In this document: piece by piece, positions 33,525 to 42,089 of the stretch
Position numbering within the stretch: position 1 is the stretch's first letter
How the letters are laid out: each line of letters opens with the position of its first letter
Source of the DNA: DASVEG01 sp035540495
GTDB taxonomy: Bacteria; Actinomycetota; Acidimicrobiia; Acidimicrobiales; CADCTF01
Direction of reading: 5' to 3'
Length of the DNA: 64,000 bases
NCBI GenBank assembly: GCA_035540495.1
Contig: DATLGL010000063.1
Span: forward strand, 1-64,000
Position numbers and translations under genes: made by a program
Notes under the pieces: generated by a model
Told to the model about the DNA's origin: nothing
The model's input: only the letters and a program-made list of their open reading frames with translations
Database searches by the model: none

Positions 33525-34261
33525 GCCGCCGCGCGGGAGCGCTCGCCGTGGTGGCGATCGTGATCACGTTGTTCGTCGCCGTCGGCGTCGCCTTCACCGC
33601 TGACGATCGCGACGACAGCCGCGGCAGCGACGGACGTCCGGTCGTCTACGTCGCCGTCGGCGCCAGCGACTCCGTCGGTGTCGGCGCCGACGACGCGGCG
33701 ACCCAGGCGTGGCCGGTGCTCTTCCACCGCGAGTCGTTGCCGAAGGGGAGCACCTTCACGAACGTCGCCGTGTCCGGTTCGACCGCCGCGCAGGCGCTCC
33801 AGGAGCAGGTGCCCAAGGCCGTTGCGGCCGAACCCGATCTCGTGACGGTGTGGCTCAACGTGAACGACCTCCGCGCGCTCGTCGATCCCGCGACGTACGG
33901 GGCGCAGCTACGCGAGGTGCTGACCGCGCTGAGGCGGGGCGGTGCGACGACGGTGTTGGTGGCGAACACGCCCGAGCTCGACCAGCTGCCGGTGTTCCAG
34001 TCGTTGCCGATCCCGCCTGCCCTGATCGAGGATCGGGTCGCGGCGTACAACCGCGAGATCGACGGCGCCGCCACCGCGACGGGCGCCGTCGTGGTCGACC
34101 TCCACAGCGAGAGCGAGGAGCTCGAGCGGGCGGGACGGATCCCGGCGGTGACGTCGAGCGACGGGTTCCACCCGAACGCGGCCGGATATCGGGAGGTGGC
34201 GCGGGTGTTCGGCGAGGCCTATCGCCGCCTCGAGAGCGACGTCGATCGCCGTGCGGCCTAG
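33521..34261 (+). CDS. Membrane-anchored SGNH/GDSL-type hydrolase
   Basis: 246 aa. One N-terminal TM helix, then a secreted SGNH fold: GASDSVGVG (block I Ser), the VSGSTAAQAL Gly block, WLNVNDL (block III Asn), and SSDGFHPNAAGY (block V Asp/His). Predicted extracytoplasmic esterase or acetylhydrolase. Start GTG 33521 overlaps the cupredoxin stop (GTGA). A tandem GCGGCCTAGC repeat lies at its stop. Confidence 0.87.
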   Translation: MSRRAGALAVVAIVITLFVAVGVAFTADDRDDSRGSDGRPVVYVAVGASDSVGVGADDAATQAWPVLFHRESLPKGSTFTNVAVSGSTAAQALQEQVPKAVAAEPDLVTVWLNVNDLRALVDPATYGAQLREVLTALRRGGATTVLVANTPELDQLPVFQSLPIPPALIEDRVAAYNREIDGAATATGAVVVDLHSESEELERAGRIPAVTSSDGFHPNAAGYREVARVFGEAYRRLESDVDRRAA

Positions 34262-34283
34262 CGCGGCCTAGCGTGGCTGCCCG

Positions 34284-35138
34284 ATGCCAACTCGTTTCCT
34301 GAACGTCGGCGGACGAGCCGCGATCGAGCTCGACGGACTCGCGGTCGACGTCGAACGTGCATCGGGCGGGCGGTTCTCGTCGGACCCGATGGACGCGCTG
34401 CGTCGCTGGAACGAGCTCGTGGAGTGGGCATCGCGAGCAGAGGCGGATGACGGCTCCGCAGCGGTCGATCCGGCGTCGCTGGGTCCCGTCGTTCCCCGGC
34501 CGTCGAAGGTCTTCGGTGTCGCCCTCAACTATCGGAAGCACGCGGAGGAGACGGGCGCGCAGGTGCCCGACCAGCCGTCGGTGTTCACCAAGTTCCCGAA
34601 CTGTCTGACGGGGCCGACGGCCGACGTGGTGATCCCCTCGGACTTCGTCGACTGGGAGGTCGAGCTCGTCGCCGTCATCGGGCAGGGCGGTTCGAGGATC
34701 CCCGAGTCGAAGGCGCTCGAGCACGTCGCGGGCTACTGCGTGGGGCAGGACTACTCCGAGCGTCGGGTCCAGATGGCGGGCACCCGTCCGCAGTTCTCGC
34801 TGGCGAAGTCGTACGACACGTTCGGGCCCATCGGCCCGGCGCTCGTCACCCTCGACGGCTTCGGTGATCCCGATGACGTCCCGCTGTGGTGCGAGGTCAA
34901 CGGCGAGCGGGTGCAGGACAGCTCCACCGCCGACCTCATCTTCTCGGTGCCCGTGCTGGTGAGCTACCTGTCGGACATCTGCACGCTCGAGCCGGGCGAC
35001 CTGATCTTCACCGGCACACCGAGCGGGGTCGGCGTCGCCCGCACGCCTCCGCGGTTCCTCGCGGAGGGCGACGTGGTGGTCTCCGGGATCGACGCGATCG
35101 GCGAGCTGCGGAACGTCGTCCGCCGGCGGGCCGACTAG
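34284..35138 (+). CDS. Fumarylacetoacetate hydrolase (FAH) family protein
   Basis: 284 aa. FAH core with KVFGVALNYRKHAEE, metal ligands in DWEVELVAVIG (E-x-E), YCVGQDYSERR, and FTGTPSGVGVARTPP. The family hydrolyses or decarboxylates 2-oxo acids from aromatic and other degradation routes. TAGCGT (34269-34274) ends 9 nt before ATG, no SD. Its TAG stop overlaps the lytic transglycosylase stop on the other strand (CTAG). Confidence 0.9.
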   Translation: MPTRFLNVGGRAAIELDGLAVDVERASGGRFSSDPMDALRRWNELVEWASRAEADDGSAAVDPASLGPVVPRPSKVFGVALNYRKHAEETGAQVPDQPSVFTKFPNCLTGPTADVVIPSDFVDWEVELVAVIGQGGSRIPESKALEHVAGYCVGQDYSERRVQMAGTRPQFSLAKSYDTFGPIGPALVTLDGFGDPDDVPLWCEVNGERVQDSSTADLIFSVPVLVSYLSDICTLEPGDLIFTGTPSGVGVARTPPRFLAEGDVVVSGIDAIGELRNVVRRRAD

Positions 35139-36421
35139 AGCGACGGGGCCAGCTCGTCGAAGGAGCGCATCCAGCTGTGCACGTGGTCGACGTAGGCGTT
35201 GGAGCGGTTGTAGGAGAAGAACGCTCGCCGCACCGGCTCCTCGGCGTCGAGTCCGCCTGACGGAACCGCGCGGCACAGGTACGCCGCCGCTGCCAACGCG
35301 GCGTCATAGGCGTTGTTCGGATCCTTCACGCCGTCGCCGTTGCCATCCTGCGCGATGCGCACCCATGTCGAAGGGATGAACTGCATCGGCCCGACCGCTC
35401 GGTCGTACACGGTGTCGTTGTCGAGCCGGCCGGCGTCGGTGTCCTTGATGACCCGCGTGCCGCGGGTGCCGTCGAGAGGGATCCCGAGGATCCGTGGGTA
35501 GACGTCGCCGTTCAACGCGAGGCGCGCGCCGCGGTAGCGGCCGTGGTTCGACTCGACCTTGCCGATCGCCGCGAGCGCTGTCCACGAAACCCGGCAGTGG
35601 GGGACCTTCCGCTCCAGCGCCGAGGCGGCCTTGCGGTACGCGTCGAGGAACAGGCGGGGGATGTCGCTCGCGCCGACGGGCGCGGCAGCCGAGATGACGT
35701 CGAGCAGCTGCTTGCGGTGGACGAGCTCGGCGAACAGCGACTCGACGCGCTCGCGAGCCACGGCGACCTCCGCCTCGACCTGGCGAGCTTCGGCGTTGAC
35801 GCGGTCGGCCTCCCGCACCGTGGCGAGCAGTTGCTCGCTCGCGGCCTTCTTCGCGGACTCGTAGTCGTCGACCGCGTCGGCCTTCGCCTCGGTCGCCGTC
35901 TGCACGAGCGACTGACGGCGGACGAACTCCGTCGGGTTCTTCGACCGGAGGAGGTAGTCGACCGGTGGCACGTCGCCGCCGATCACGTAGCCCGCGATGG
36001 CCATCTGGCGGACCCGCTCCCGCGCCGCGAGGAGGTTCGCGGTGGCCTCCCGGTCGAGCTCCTCGAGGTGGACGAGCTTCACGAAGAGCTCCCCCTGGCG
36101 GCGTTGGAGGGCGGGAAGTCGCTTCCTCGCCGTGCGCTCGCCGGCGACGGCCTTCTTCAGGGCGACCTCGGTCGCTCGCACGTCGGCGAGCGCCTGCTGG
36201 CGGCCCGCCTCGTCGGCGCCTGGCGGCGCGAGCACCACGCCGGGGGGTGCGAGCGGCTCGTCGGCCTCGGGCGGGGGGCCCGGTGTGGCCGGCGGCAGGG
36301 GCTCCTCGGCGACGGCTCGAGGCGCGACGATGCCGACCGCGACCAGGGTCGCAGCGAGCGCCGCGGACAGGAGCCGGCGTCTGGCCATCCAAGGACCATC
36401 GGCGGACGAGCGGGCCGCCAT
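35135..36421 (-). CDS. Secreted lytic transglycosylase with coiled-coil domain
   Basis: 428 aa. Signal peptide (RRRLLSAALAATLVAVG, cleavage near AVA-EEP), a Pro-rich linker, a long coiled coil (about 75-245) like NlpC/RipA-type and EnvC-type activators, then an SLT/MltB-like catalytic domain: GKVESNHGRY (catalytic Glu), AVGPMQFIPSTW and NAYDAALAAAAYLC. Cleaves peptidoglycan; the coiled coil suggests control by partner proteins. An alternative ATG at 36388 would start directly at the signal peptide. Confidence 0.88.
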   Translation of the reverse strand: MAARSSADGPWMARRRLLSAALAATLVAVGIVAPRAVAEEPLPPATPGPPPEADEPLAPPGVVLAPPGADEAGRQQALADVRATEVALKKAVAGERTARKRLPALQRRQGELFVKLVHLEELDREATANLLAARERVRQMAIAGYVIGGDVPPVDYLLRSKNPTEFVRRQSLVQTATEAKADAVDDYESAKKAASEQLLATVREADRVNAEARQVEAEVAVARERVESLFAELVHRKQLLDVISAAAPVGASDIPRLFLDAYRKAASALERKVPHCRVSWTALAAIGKVESNHGRYRGARLALNGDVYPRILGIPLDGTRGTRVIKDTDAGRLDNDTVYDRAVGPMQFIPSTWVRIAQDGNGDGVKDPNNAYDAALAAAAYLCRAVPSGGLDAEEPVRRAFFSYNRSNAYVDHVHSWMRSFDELAPSL

Positions 36422-36441
36422 GAGGGAAAGATGTTGCCACT

Positions 36442-36993
36442 GTGGCTGGTGTGATTACCAGGGGAAACTTGTGGACGATCGGGCACGGGGCGCGCACGAC
36501 CGAGAACCTGCTGGCCACCCTGCTCGACGCCGGGATCGAGGTGGTCGTCGACGTTCGCCGGTTCCCGGGCTCGCGGCGCCATCCCCACCTGGCCCGCGAG
36601 GCGCTGAGCGAGGCCCTTCCAGCTGGCGGTGTCGGCTACGAGTGGGCCGGCGAGGCTCTCGGCGGCCGGCGATCGGTAAGGGCCGACTCGCCTCACGTGG
36701 CGCTCCGGAACGACGCCTTCCGGGGCTACGCCGACCACATGGACACGGACCCGTTCCGCGTCGCGCTCGAACGTCTTCTCGCCGACGAGCGGCGGTGCGC
36801 GGTGATGTGCGCGGAGACGCTGTGGTGGCGCTGCCACCGCCGGCTGATCGCTGACGCTGCCGTGCTGGCCGGGGTGACGGTCGTCCACCTGCTCGACGTC
36901 GGCCGTGCCGACCCGCACCGGCTCACCGAGGGGGTGCGGGCCCGCGGCGACGGCCGCCCGATCTACGACGGCGGCTCGTCGCCGCTGTTCTGA
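36442..36993 (+). CDS. DUF488-family protein
   Basis: 183 aa. LWTIGHGARTTENLLATL, VVVDVRRFPGSRRHPH, and CAETLWWRCHRRLIAD (the conserved Cys/CHR motif) define DUF488. Function not established. The start could be GTG 36442, GTG 36451 or TTG 36469; homology begins about residue 10. Divergent from the lytic transglycosylase. Confidence 0.82.
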   Translation: MAGVITRGNLWTIGHGARTTENLLATLLDAGIEVVVDVRRFPGSRRHPHLAREALSEALPAGGVGYEWAGEALGGRRSVRADSPHVALRNDAFRGYADHMDTDPFRVALERLLADERRCAVMCAETLWWRCHRRLIADAAVLAGVTVVHLLDVGRADPHRLTEGVRARGDGRPIYDGGSSPLF

Positions 36994-37011
36994 CGGAGCC
37001 TCGCAGTCAGA

Positions 37012-37431
37012 TCAGGAAGCCGACTTCTTCGTCGTCTTCTTCGCTGCAGCGGCCTTCTTCGCCGCCTTCTTCGCCCCTGCGACCTTTGCCGGTGTGGTCT
37101 CGCCCTCACTGCCGGGAGCGCCACCGGACGACGATTCCGGGGTCGCGTCGGGCACGGCCTCGCCCTGGTCGTGGGTGGGATCCAGGTGGTCGTGGACGTG
37201 CGCCTCGCCCTGATGTTCCGACTCGAAGTCCTGGTGGGGGAGGTGCGAGTGCGACAGCGCGGCGTGGTCGTGCTCGTGCTCGTGCTCGGAGTACAGGTGG
37301 TCGAAGCCGCCCGTCAGGCGGTTGTAGTTGTGGGTCACGTGGAAGTGACGGTGGGAATGGAGCAGCGCCTCGTGGTCGTGGTGCTCGGGTGCGGGGGAGG
37401 CCTCGAAGGAATCCGACATGCCCGCGGCCAT
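37012..37431 (-). CDS. His-rich protein with Lys/Ala (histone-H1-like) tail
   Basis: 139 aa. The middle is strongly His/Glu/Asp-rich (HHDHEALLHSHRHFHVTH, EHEHEHDH, HSHLPHQ), suggesting metal binding. The last ~30 residues are an AKKAAKKAAAAKK-type basic tail, as in histone H1-like and extended HU proteins, suggesting nucleic acid or polyanion binding. GGAGG lies 8 nt before ATG 37431. Function unknown. A short AT-rich divergent promoter (42 bp) separates it from the next gene. Confidence 0.75.
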   Translation of the reverse strand: MAAGMSDSFEASPAPEHHDHEALLHSHRHFHVTHNYNRLTGGFDHLYSEHEHEHDHAALSHSHLPHQDFESEHQGEAHVHDHLDPTHDQGEAVPDATPESSSGGAPGSEGETTPAKVAGAKKAAKKAAAAKKTTKKSAS

Positions 37432-37473
37432 ACCCCTTGCCTCCAGCAGAACCAGGGTGTAATCATGTAATTC

Positions 37474-37974
37474 ATGCAAGCGGAGATCACAGGCTGGGTG
37501 AGCGGCCGCCTTCCGGACGGGTGGTTCAGCGGCCCTCCGTCGGTGGAGGTCGACCGCGAGGAGATCGTCATCGTCGGCGACGTCGGCGAGCCCGCCGTCG
37601 ACGGAGGCGACGCGGCAGGCGCCGCGGCCCGGGCGGCTCGCATCGCGAGGTTCCGGGAGGAGACGCGGGGGCAGCGGATGCGGATCGCCGACGAAGCCGA
37701 GCACCGCTTCGCGAAGAAGGTTTCGTGGGGGGCTCAGTCCGGCGATCGCACCGAGGTGTTCACCAACGTCAGCGTCCCGGTGATGACGCGCCTCCGCCAG
37801 CCCGAGCGCCGCGTGCTCGACACGCTCGTCGACGCAGGCGTGGCGCGGAGCAGGAGCGACGCGCTGGCTTGGTGCGTGAAGCTCGTGGGCGCGAACCAGG
37901 CCGAGTGGATCGAGCGGCTCAGGGCCTCGCTGGAGGAGGTCGAGCGGGTGCGCTCCGAAGGCCCCACCACCTGA
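37474..37974 (+). CDS. Conserved hypothetical protein with possible ribbon-helix-helix segment
   Basis: 166 aa. An N-terminal beta-rich part (MQAEITGWVSGRLPDGWF) is followed by an Ala/Arg-rich stretch and a C-terminal VPVMTRLRQPERRVLDTLVDAGVARSRSDALAWCVKLV, which resembles an RHH-type helix pair. It may be a DNA-binding regulator of the adjacent His-rich gene (inference only). The family is not recognised with certainty. Confidence 0.6.
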   Translation: MQAEITGWVSGRLPDGWFSGPPSVEVDREEIVIVGDVGEPAVDGGDAAGAAARAARIARFREETRGQRMRIADEAEHRFAKKVSWGAQSGDRTEVFTNVSVPVMTRLRQPERRVLDTLVDAGVARSRSDALAWCVKLVGANQAEWIERLRASLEEVERVRSEGPTT

Positions 37975-38004
37975 CCCGCAGGCGGGGGCGGCCATACTTC
38001 CGGT

Positions 38005-38676
38005 GTGAGAGTCGGACGCGCCTTCGCCTTCGTCGACCTATCCGGCTTCACCAGCTTCACCGCGCACCATGGGGACGACGAGGCCGGAAACGTCCTGACG
38101 GAGTTCCGCCGGGTCATCCGCGAGGTGTCGTCTCGTCGAGGTGTAAGGGTCGCGAAGTGGCAGGGTGACGGTGCGATGTTCGTTTCGGTGGAGCCCGCGC
38201 CGCTCACCGAGGCGGTTCTCGAGATCGAGCGCCGCATCGACGACAACAACTCGCCCCTCCGCTTGCGCGCCGGGATCACGTGGGGCCACGTGATCCTCTT
38301 CGAAGGCGACGACTACATCGGCTCCGCGGTGAACCTGGCCGCCCGCCTGTGCGACGGCGCCGCGCCCCACGAGATCCTCGCCGCCGTGGAGCTCGAGCCG
38401 TTCGTGCCGAAGTGGGCGGAGGCCGAACCCGCAGGTCCGCTCGTGATCCGCGGCTTCGTCGAACCCGTTCCGGTGCTCAGGCTCAGCCGGCTCGAGTGCG
38501 AGGAGGGCATCGACGGCGTCAAGGACCCGATCTGTGGGTTGGTGATCCCGAAGGATGCAGTCGTCGCGTCGCGCGACGACCTCTGCTTCTGCTCGGAGTC
38601 GTGCGCCATCGCATGGGACGACGCGAACCGGATGGTGACGCCGGCGTCGACGCACACCTCGCTCACCGCGCCCTGA
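38005..38676 (+). CDS. Class III nucleotidyl cyclase domain fused to YHS-like metal domain
   Basis: 223 aa. Cyclase residues 1-160: metal Asp11 (VDLSGFTSF) and Asp55 (KWQGDGAMF), Lys51 and Asp103 at the base-recognition positions, transition-state Asn110 and Arg114 (SAVNLAAR). All key residues are kept, so ATP to cAMP activity is plausible. Residues 173-205 are a YHS-like module: DPICG (C177), CFCSES (C194, C196), C200. No TM or HAMP segment: soluble. GTG start. Confidence 0.82.
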   Translation: MRVGRAFAFVDLSGFTSFTAHHGDDEAGNVLTEFRRVIREVSSRRGVRVAKWQGDGAMFVSVEPAPLTEAVLEIERRIDDNNSPLRLRAGITWGHVILFEGDDYIGSAVNLAARLCDGAAPHEILAAVELEPFVPKWAEAEPAGPLVIRGFVEPVPVLRLSRLECEEGIDGVKDPICGLVIPKDAVVASRDDLCFCSESCAIAWDDANRMVTPASTHTSLTAP

Positions 38677-38695
38677 TCACCGGCGGCGCCGGCGG

Positions 38696-39820
38696 TCAGC
38701 GGCGGGGAGCGCACTCCGCCGCGATGCTCGAGAGAGCCACCCCCCGCCGGCCCTGGCGCAGCGTGTGCTTGTCGATGCCGTTCGTGAGGTAGACGAAGGA
38801 GAGCCCGGTCGCCGGATCGGCCCACGCGATCTGGCCGGCCGCGCCGTTGTGGCCGAACGCACCGCCAGACACGGTGTAGCCGAAGCCTCGGAAGTGCGAC
38901 CTCCCGTCGTCGCCTGCCGTGCACAGCCCGAGCGTGCGCATCGCCGGCGTTCCCAGCAGCGCGTCGGGCATGTTGTTGCGCACGTTCGTCTTCACATCGT
39001 GGAGCAGCTTCTCCGACCACACGCCCTTCGTGTTGTGGAGGAGCTCTTGGTAGAAGAGCGCGAGGCTGCCGGCGTCGGAGATGCCGCCGCCTCCCGGCAC
39101 GCCGAGCGCACGCACACGAGGGTCGTTGAAGCCCATCAGCGCCTCGTCGGTGACCTCGGTGGCCGGCAGCACCTCGATGCCGAAGACGGCCTTGATCTCC
39201 TCGGGCGTCGCGACCTCGCCTCGCTCCTCGAGAGCCTGCACGTCGCCCTGCTGCGACTCAGGTACCCCGACCTGCAGACGGTCGAGCCCGAGCTGGTCGA
39301 GCACGAGGTCGCGGATCACCTCGCGGTAGTCACGGCCGGCGATGCGCTCGATGATCTCGGCCAGCACCCAGTGGGCGGAGGTCGGGTGGTACTCGTATCG
39401 GGTGCCGGGCTCCCAGTTGAGCTTCCACTCGGCGAACCGCTGCAGCCGGTCTTCGCGGGTGAACCATCTCGGCGCGCCGAGCGGCGCACGGGGGAAGCCC
39501 GAGGTGTGGAGCATGACCTGCTCGACCGTCACCTGATCCTTGCCGTTCCCGCCGAACTCGGGGACGTAGTCGACGACGCGGCGGCTGACGTCGAGCCCGC
39601 CCTGCTGGATGAGCACCCAAGCGGTGCTGGCGACGACGGGCTTCGTCGCCGAGAAGATCACGTAGCGGGCGTCGTCGGGTGCGTCGCCGTAGGTCTCCTG
39701 CACCACGACCTCGCCGTCGACGGCGAGCGCGAACTGACACGACGGGAGCAGGCCCTCGTCGATCTCGCGCTGGGCGCGCTTGCGGAGCTGCTCGACCTTG
39801 TCCTCAACCAGGTTCGTCAT
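38696..39820 (-). CDS. Serine hydrolase of the beta-lactamase (class C/esterase) family, copy 1
   Basis: 374 aa, no signal peptide. The nucleophile motif S-x-x-K is SATK (IFSATKP), the second motif YEYH replaces the usual YxN, and FGHNGAAGQ is near the C-terminus. Probably a cytoplasmic esterase or peptidase, not a resistance enzyme. TACGGT lies 9 nt before ATG. Overlaps the GNAT gene's 3' end by 17 bp. Closely resembles the copy at 40306 in motif order. Confidence 0.85.
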   Translation of the reverse strand: MTNLVEDKVEQLRKRAQREIDEGLLPSCQFALAVDGEVVVQETYGDAPDDARYVIFSATKPVVASTAWVLIQQGGLDVSRRVVDYVPEFGGNGKDQVTVEQVMLHTSGFPRAPLGAPRWFTREDRLQRFAEWKLNWEPGTRYEYHPTSAHWVLAEIIERIAGRDYREVIRDLVLDQLGLDRLQVGVPESQQGDVQALEERGEVATPEEIKAVFGIEVLPATEVTDEALMGFNDPRVRALGVPGGGGISDAGSLALFYQELLHNTKGVWSEKLLHDVKTNVRNNMPDALLGTPAMRTLGLCTAGDDGRSHFRGFGYTVSGGAFGHNGAAGQIAWADPATGLSFVYLTNGIDKHTLRQGRRGVALSSIAAECAPRR

Positions 39821-40316
39821 CGGGAGCGGACCGTAGCGTCACGACCATTGTCCACGCCGTCTCGTCGTCGCGCGCGATCTCGTACCCGGCGCGCCGGTAC
39901 AGCTCGACCGCCGGGTTCTGCTTCTCGACGCTGAGCGACAGCCGGGCGATCCCGCGAGCACGAGCCTCCTGGTGCATCGAAGTGAGCAGCCGTCGCCCCA
40001 GTCCCTTGCCGCGCATCTCCGCGATCACCCCGATCGTGATCTCCGGGACGTCGTCGGCGACGAAGCCGTAGCCGGGATCGTCGGCCGAGAACCACGTCCA
40101 CCACGCCGCTCCGACGCGACGACCGTCGACGACGGCCACCACGCCGCCGTCACGTTCGCCGATCGAGGAGACCAGGTAGTGCGCGAGGTCGGGCCGGATG
40201 CGTACCTCGTCGAGGGTCATCGGTGGACGGCTCCGATCCCAGTTCACCGCGAGCAGGACGACCTCCTCGAGGAACGGCAGGTCGTCAGCACGCAGCTCGC
40301 GAAGGTCAGCCGCCAC
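39804..40316 (-). CDS. GNAT-family N-acetyltransferase
   Basis: 170 aa single GNAT domain. The acetyl-CoA loop is EMRGKGLGRRLLTSMHQEA (R/Q-x-x-G-x-G/A), with the C-terminal AVELYRRAGYE. Substrate unknown. It lies between the two paralogous serine hydrolases and overlaps both (17 bp and 11 bp), so all three are probably one transcript. Confidence 0.88.
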   Translation of the reverse strand: MAADLRELRADDLPFLEEVVLLAVNWDRSRPPMTLDEVRIRPDLAHYLVSSIGERDGGVVAVVDGRRVGAAWWTWFSADDPGYGFVADDVPEITIGVIAEMRGKGLGRRLLTSMHQEARARGIARLSLSVEKQNPAVELYRRAGYEIARDDETAWTMVVTLRSAPDDEPG

Positions 40317-41418
40317 GCGCTGTCTCCGCAGCCAGGCGCGACAGCTCCTGGTTGCGGAGCAGTTCCTCGACGCGGTTGGCGTCGTAACCGTTGGTGAGGA
40401 AGCAGAACGACGTCCCGGTGTCGGGATCGGCCCACGCGATCTGCCCTCCGGCGCCGTCGTGGCCGAAGGTGCGTGGCGAGGTGGCGGGCCCGAAGTGGTG
40501 CCGAAGCGACGCGTACGGCTCGTCGTCGCCGCGGATCACGACGCCGCGCCCCCGAGAGGCCGACTCGCCCCAGCGTCCGGTGTCCGGGAAGGTGTTCCGA
40601 ACGACGGACGTCGCGTCGGCGAGCACCGCGGCGTCCCACAGCTTCGGGTCGTGGCGCAGCACGCCTTGGTAGAAGCGGGCCACGTCGGCTGCGTTGGCGA
40701 CGCCTCCTCCGCCCGGGATGCCGAGGGCGAGCGCGGCCGGCGTGTTCATCAGCAGCGCGCCGTGGGGCGAGACCGTCGGTGGAGGCAGCGGGTCCCAACC
40801 AGCTGCGATGTACTCGTCATCGGTGGCGGCATCACCGACGACGACGACCTTCTCCACGTCGCCCTGGTCTGCTTCGTCGACACCGAGCCGGAACGACGTG
40901 AGCCCGAGCGGCACGGTGACCCGCTCGTGGATCACCGCGCGGTAGTCGCGGCCCTCGACCGCTTCGATGACCTCGGCGAGTACCCAAGCGCCCGCGAGCT
41001 GGTGGTACTCGTACTGCGTGCCGGGCTCCCAGTTGAGGCGCCACCTCGCGAAGGCTTCGCGCCGCGACGCGCTCGTGGCCCAGCGCGCCGGGCCGAGCGG
41101 TGCCGACGGGAAGCCGGCGGTGTGCAGGAGCACCTGGTCGAGCGTGACGACGTCCTTGCCGTTGGTGGCGAACTCGGGCAGGTAGGTCGCGACCTTCTCG
41201 TCGTACGCGACGCGGCCTTCGCCGACGAGCTGCCAGATCACCGACGCAACGATCGCCTTGGTGCACGACCAGATGAGGAACCGCGACGCAGCCGTCGCGT
41301 CGCCGACGGCCTCGAACAGCTCGACCTCACCGTCGCGCGCCACGGCGACTTGCGCGCCGGGAAGACCGCGCTTCTCGCACCACCGTGCCGCGGCGTCGAC
41401 GAGGCGCTCTGGGATCAC
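40306..41418 (-). CDS. Serine hydrolase of the beta-lactamase (class C/esterase) family, copy 2
   Basis: 370 aa. SxxK motif is SCTK (IWSCTKAIV), YEYH second motif, FGHDGAGGQIAWADPDTG. The same block order and shared phrases (LLHTAGFPSAPLG / MLHTSGFPRAPLG; RLNWEPGTQYEYH / KLNWEPGTRYEYH) show it is a paralogue of the gene at 38696. GTG 41418 is used because it overlaps the upstream DUF429-like stop (GTGA). Confidence 0.85.
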   Translation of the reverse strand: MIPERLVDAAARWCEKRGLPGAQVAVARDGEVELFEAVGDATAASRFLIWSCTKAIVASVIWQLVGEGRVAYDEKVATYLPEFATNGKDVVTLDQVLLHTAGFPSAPLGPARWATSASRREAFARWRLNWEPGTQYEYHQLAGAWVLAEVIEAVEGRDYRAVIHERVTVPLGLTSFRLGVDEADQGDVEKVVVVGDAATDDEYIAAGWDPLPPPTVSPHGALLMNTPAALALGIPGGGGVANAADVARFYQGVLRHDPKLWDAAVLADATSVVRNTFPDTGRWGESASRGRGVVIRGDDEPYASLRHHFGPATSPRTFGHDGAGGQIAWADPDTGTSFCFLTNGYDANRVEELLRNQELSRLAAETARGG

Positions 41419-42071
41419 GGCGCGACCGTACCGTCGAGGCCGCACGCCACGGAGCGCCCGGGGATCCAGATGGCCGACCCGTCGTGGCCGCACGTCACTG
41501 CGACCGCGTCGAGGTCAGCGGCGACGTAGGCGGCTGCGGCCGCGTCGAGCCCGTCGTGCGACCACATCTCGAGGTGCGGCCCGCCGTCGATCCCCGCGGC
41601 GCGCAGCACCTGCGCACGCGCCGCGATCCCTGCCGCGCCGAGCTTGCTCGGCAGTCGTGCGCCGGCGAGGACCCGGTACACCGCATGCGGATAGACCTCG
41701 ATCGCGTCGATGCCCGCATCGCGTACGGCTTCGAACATCGCGAAGCCGGCCTCCATCCAACGTGGGAACGGACCCTCGTTCGGGGTGACCCACGAGACCC
41801 AGAGGCGCTGCTGGCGCCCGAGCGCGATCTCGCCGCATCGTGCCTGCCGGAACTTCGGCGACAGGTCGACGTCTCCGGCGTGGGGCAGCGTCGATGGCGC
41901 GTCCGGCGAGTCGATGGCGACGCGTTGCGCATCCGCGCCGAGGAGGAGGTCGACCACCGACGCGGTGTCGTCCGGGCGGGCGACGACCGCGTGCACGACC
42001 CGGGCCTCGTCGTCGACGACGACGACGTGGAGTCGGTCGCCGCCGACGTCGATGCCGGCTGCCGGCGACAA
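41415..42071 (-). CDS. DUF429-like predicted nuclease/RNase H-fold protein
   Basis: 218 aa. Begins AAGIDVGGDRLHVVVVDD, a RuvC/RNase H-like first strand, followed by VAIDSPDAPS and a Glu in IEVYPHAVYR, as in DUF429. Biochemical activity unknown. GTGA overlap with the following hydrolase gene suggests co-translation. Confidence 0.75.
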   Translation of the reverse strand: MSPAAGIDVGGDRLHVVVVDDEARVVHAVVARPDDTASVVDLLLGADAQRVAIDSPDAPSTLPHAGDVDLSPKFRQARCGEIALGRQQRLWVSWVTPNEGPFPRWMEAGFAMFEAVRDAGIDAIEVYPHAVYRVLAGARLPSKLGAAGIAARAQVLRAAGIDGGPHLEMWSHDGLDAAAAAYVAADLDAVAVTCGHDGSAIWIPGRSVACGLDGTVAP

Positions 42072-42089
42072 CCGATCCGCGGCCGGCCG

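Noticed and set aside
38696..41418. Antibiotic resistance role for the beta-lactamase-fold proteins
   Set aside because: No signal peptides, YEYH in place of YxN; they fit cytoplasmic esterase-type members.
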